A DNA stretch of 7,827 nt from Desulfobia sp. (GTDB lineage: Bacteria; Desulfobacterota; Desulfobulbia; Desulfobulbales; SURF-16). A program made the translations under genes and the position numbers. Shown piece by piece: positions 6,669 through 7,827 of this stretch. Each line of letters opens with the position of its first letter. The stretch's first letter is position 1. The notes beneath the pieces were generated by a model. That model was not told the DNA's origin and did not search any database. It saw only the letters and a list, made by a program, of their open reading frames with translations. The stretch is taken from the NCBI GenBank assembly GCA_030608985.1, contig JAUWDC010000040.1:1-7827 (forward strand). The letters run 5' to 3'.

Positions 6669-7664
6669 ATGTCATCAACCTCTACACTTTCCAGTCAATC
6701 CGGAGATCAGGATAACTCCCAAAAAATAAAGGAACTTTTCACTGAAATTAAGAGACTGGCCGAAGCCAAAGATTTTGTCGGTGCAGAGAAATTACGGGAC
6801 ACTTTATTTGAAGTTGCACCAATGGCACTTCAGGAAATAATCGATTCCGCAGAAATTATTGAAAAAGAAAAATCTGCAGGAATAGACCCTAAGCACCTGG
6901 CATTATGGGATGACTTATACAAGGAACTGAGTGAAGAGGAAAAGAACTGCCTCTTTTACAGCATGAAAAAAGTTGTCGTGCCACCGAAAAAAAAGATTCT
7001 GGCTAAAGGTAAATTCAACGACAGGCTATTTTTCATTGAAGACGGCAAAGTTGCCGTATACAAGCAAAAAGATGACAAAAACATAGTTGTTGCCCAGCTA
7101 GGTCGTGGAAACTTGATAGGAGAATATACTTTTACCACCATTTCACTCTGTTCGGCATCTGTTCTTACACAGTCTGAAGTAACGATGTACTACCTGAAGA
7201 GTTCCGCAACTGACGACTGGGGGGTGAAGCATCCCGGACTCCTCCAGAAGCTCACAAAATTTTGTGACAAAAAAGGAAACCTGAACGATATTGGCCGCAG
7301 AAGAAAACAGCAAAAATGGAAATACAGTAGGCACAAAATTAAAGGTATGGTTACAGCAAACCTCCTTACGAAAGAAGGTCAAAAGACCGAGAAGTTTTTT
7401 CATGGAAAATTGTTAGATATATCAAGGGACGGAAGCTCATTCGGACTTGAAATTCAGAATAAAAAAACTGCCCGTGCTTTGTTGACACAGCATCTTAATC
7501 TCTCTTTTACCTGTAAACCGGAAGATGAAAAAATAAATTTTTCTGCCATCGGGAAGGTCGTCCGGGTGTCATTTCAACTATACAGCTCTTACATAGTTCA
7601 TATTCGCTTCGACAAGCTTATCGAAGAAAACCTAATCGAAAAAATAAAGGGCAAAGAAGAATAG
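6669..7664 (+). CDS. Cyclic-nucleotide-binding-fold plus PilZ domain protein
   Basis: The 331-residue product starts at ATG 6669 behind a near-ideal AGGAGGT (6657-6663). Three parts can be seen. Residues about 18-50 resemble a UVR-type helical hairpin (EIKRLAEAKDFVGAEKLRDTL). Residues about 85-190 read as a cNMP-binding beta-barrel (VVVPPKKKILAKGKFNDRLFFIEDGKVAVY..., then QLGRGNLIGEYTF matching the G-x-[LF]-[FI]-GE core). The typical phosphate-contact RxA of true cAMP binders is not evident (SLCSASVL instead), so the ligand is uncertain. Residues about 208-325 read as PilZ, with DISRDG at 250-255 fitting [D/N]xSxxG; the RxxxR motif upstream is degenerate (WKYSR at 217-221 lacks the first Arg, though RRR lies at 210-212). 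There is no membrane segment or helix-turn-helix. A cytoplasmic c-di-GMP effector is likely but not certain. Confidence 0.82.
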   Translation: MSSTSTLSSQSGDQDNSQKIKELFTEIKRLAEAKDFVGAEKLRDTLFEVAPMALQEIIDSAEIIEKEKSAGIDPKHLALWDDLYKELSEEEKNCLFYSMKKVVVPPKKKILAKGKFNDRLFFIEDGKVAVYKQKDDKNIVVAQLGRGNLIGEYTFTTISLCSASVLTQSEVTMYYLKSSATDDWGVKHPGLLQKLTKFCDKKGNLNDIGRRRKQQKWKYSRHKIKGMVTANLLTKEGQKTEKFFHGKLLDISRDGSSFGLEIQNKKTARALLTQHLNLSFTCKPEDEKINFSAIGKVVRVSFQLYSSYIVHIRFDKLIEENLIEKIKGKEE

Positions 7665-7723
7665 GCATTCGGATCCAGGGCGTCACACTCAATCTTTTAT
7701 ATGATTACCACTTATTTACAGCC

Positions 7724-7742
7724 ATGCTTATAGTATAAGCAT
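7724..7742. repeat. 19-bp palindrome ATGCTTATA-G-TATAAGCAT
   Basis: Two perfect 9-bp arms (7724-7732 and 7734-7742) flank a single central G. It lies 35 nt before the transposase start and 60 nt after the cNMP/PilZ stop. A spacer of one base cannot form a good RNA loop without opening the inner pairs, so a protein-binding operator or part of an insertion-sequence end is more likely than a terminator. Confidence 0.6.
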
Positions 7743-7750
7743 AACGAGTA

Positions 7751-7770
7751 ACCCCTTGAAAATAAGAGGT
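7751..7770 (+). promoter_or_regulatory. Ribosome binding site of the transposase within a small hairpin
   Basis: AGAGGT (7765-7770) lies 6 nt before the ATG at 7777. ACCCCTT (7751-7757) can pair with AAGAGGT (7764-7770), with one C-A mismatch and a 6-nt loop, which would cover the ribosome site. Translational sequestration is known for some insertion sequences; here it is inference. Confidence 0.4.
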
Positions 7771-7776
7771 ATAAAC

Positions 7777-7827
7777 ATGGCTAAGAATAAAATTCAATTT
7801 CAAAAAGGCATGAGTATCACTGATTTC
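7777..7827 (+). mobile_element. Start of an IS1595-like transposase gene, cut by window edge
   Basis: Seventeen codons are visible, MAKNKIQFQKGMSITDF. This N-terminus closely resembles that of IS1595-family (DDE, ISXO2-like) transposases, which commonly begin with MAKNK-QFQKGLS and continue into a zinc-binding region. The ATG at 7777 has AGAGGT 6 nt upstream. The catalytic domain is outside the window. The left end of the element should lie within about 100 bp upstream but I could not identify its terminal inverted repeat or target duplication. The short sample keeps the call provisional. Confidence 0.65.

Overview
The window looks like a piece of a Gram-negative chromosome, most likely a sulfate- or sulfur-metabolising deltaproteobacterium (Desulfobacterota, perhaps Desulfobulbales). 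This rests on gene content only: a multihaem c-type cytochrome lipoprotein, a KDO/LPS-transport block next to pyrG, a metal-dependent type of KdsA, and a cNMP-binding plus PilZ regulator. The taxonomic guess is inference.

Layout. (1) Positions 1-807, minus strand: the N-terminal 269 residues of a lipoprotein with seven CXXCH haem-binding motifs, cut by the left window edge. (2) 808-1061: a divergent intergenic region dominated by a perfect 28-bp inverted repeat (907-934 / 987-1014) with further nested stems. (3) 1062-5509, plus strand, a tightly packed block: pyrG (CTP synthase), a decayed PilT-type ATPase gene with frameshifts and an internal deletion, kdsA, kdsC and lptC. The last junctions are close: the pilT remnant and kdsA share one base, kdsA-kdsC are 4 nt apart and kdsC-lptC 4 nt apart. 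A rho-independent terminator (5514-5552) closes the block. (4) 5553-5702: AT-rich spacer with a second, imperfect inverted repeat. (5) 5703-7664, plus strand: a membrane-anchored coiled-coil protein of unknown function and, 57 nt later behind a strong Shine-Dalgarno, a regulator-like protein with a UVR-like helical motif, a cyclic-nucleotide-binding fold and a PilZ domain. (6) 7665-7827: a 19-bp palindrome, a small hairpin over a ribosome binding site, and the first 17 codons of an IS1595-like transposase that runs off the right edge.

How the genes work together. PyrG makes CTP, which the next LPS step (CMP-KDO synthesis by KdsB, not in the window) needs; KdsA makes KDO-8-phosphate; KdsC removes the phosphate; LptC is the periplasmic bitopic subunit of the LPS export bridge. 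This is a coherent KDO/LPS block. The PilT remnant is a foreign body within it, retained apparently without polar effect. lptA and lptB, often found after lptC, are not here; the terminator ends the unit instead. No wholly new system is evident. The most unusual items are the large hairpin upstream of pyrG, the embedded pilT remnant, and the UVR-like/cNMP/PilZ domain combination.
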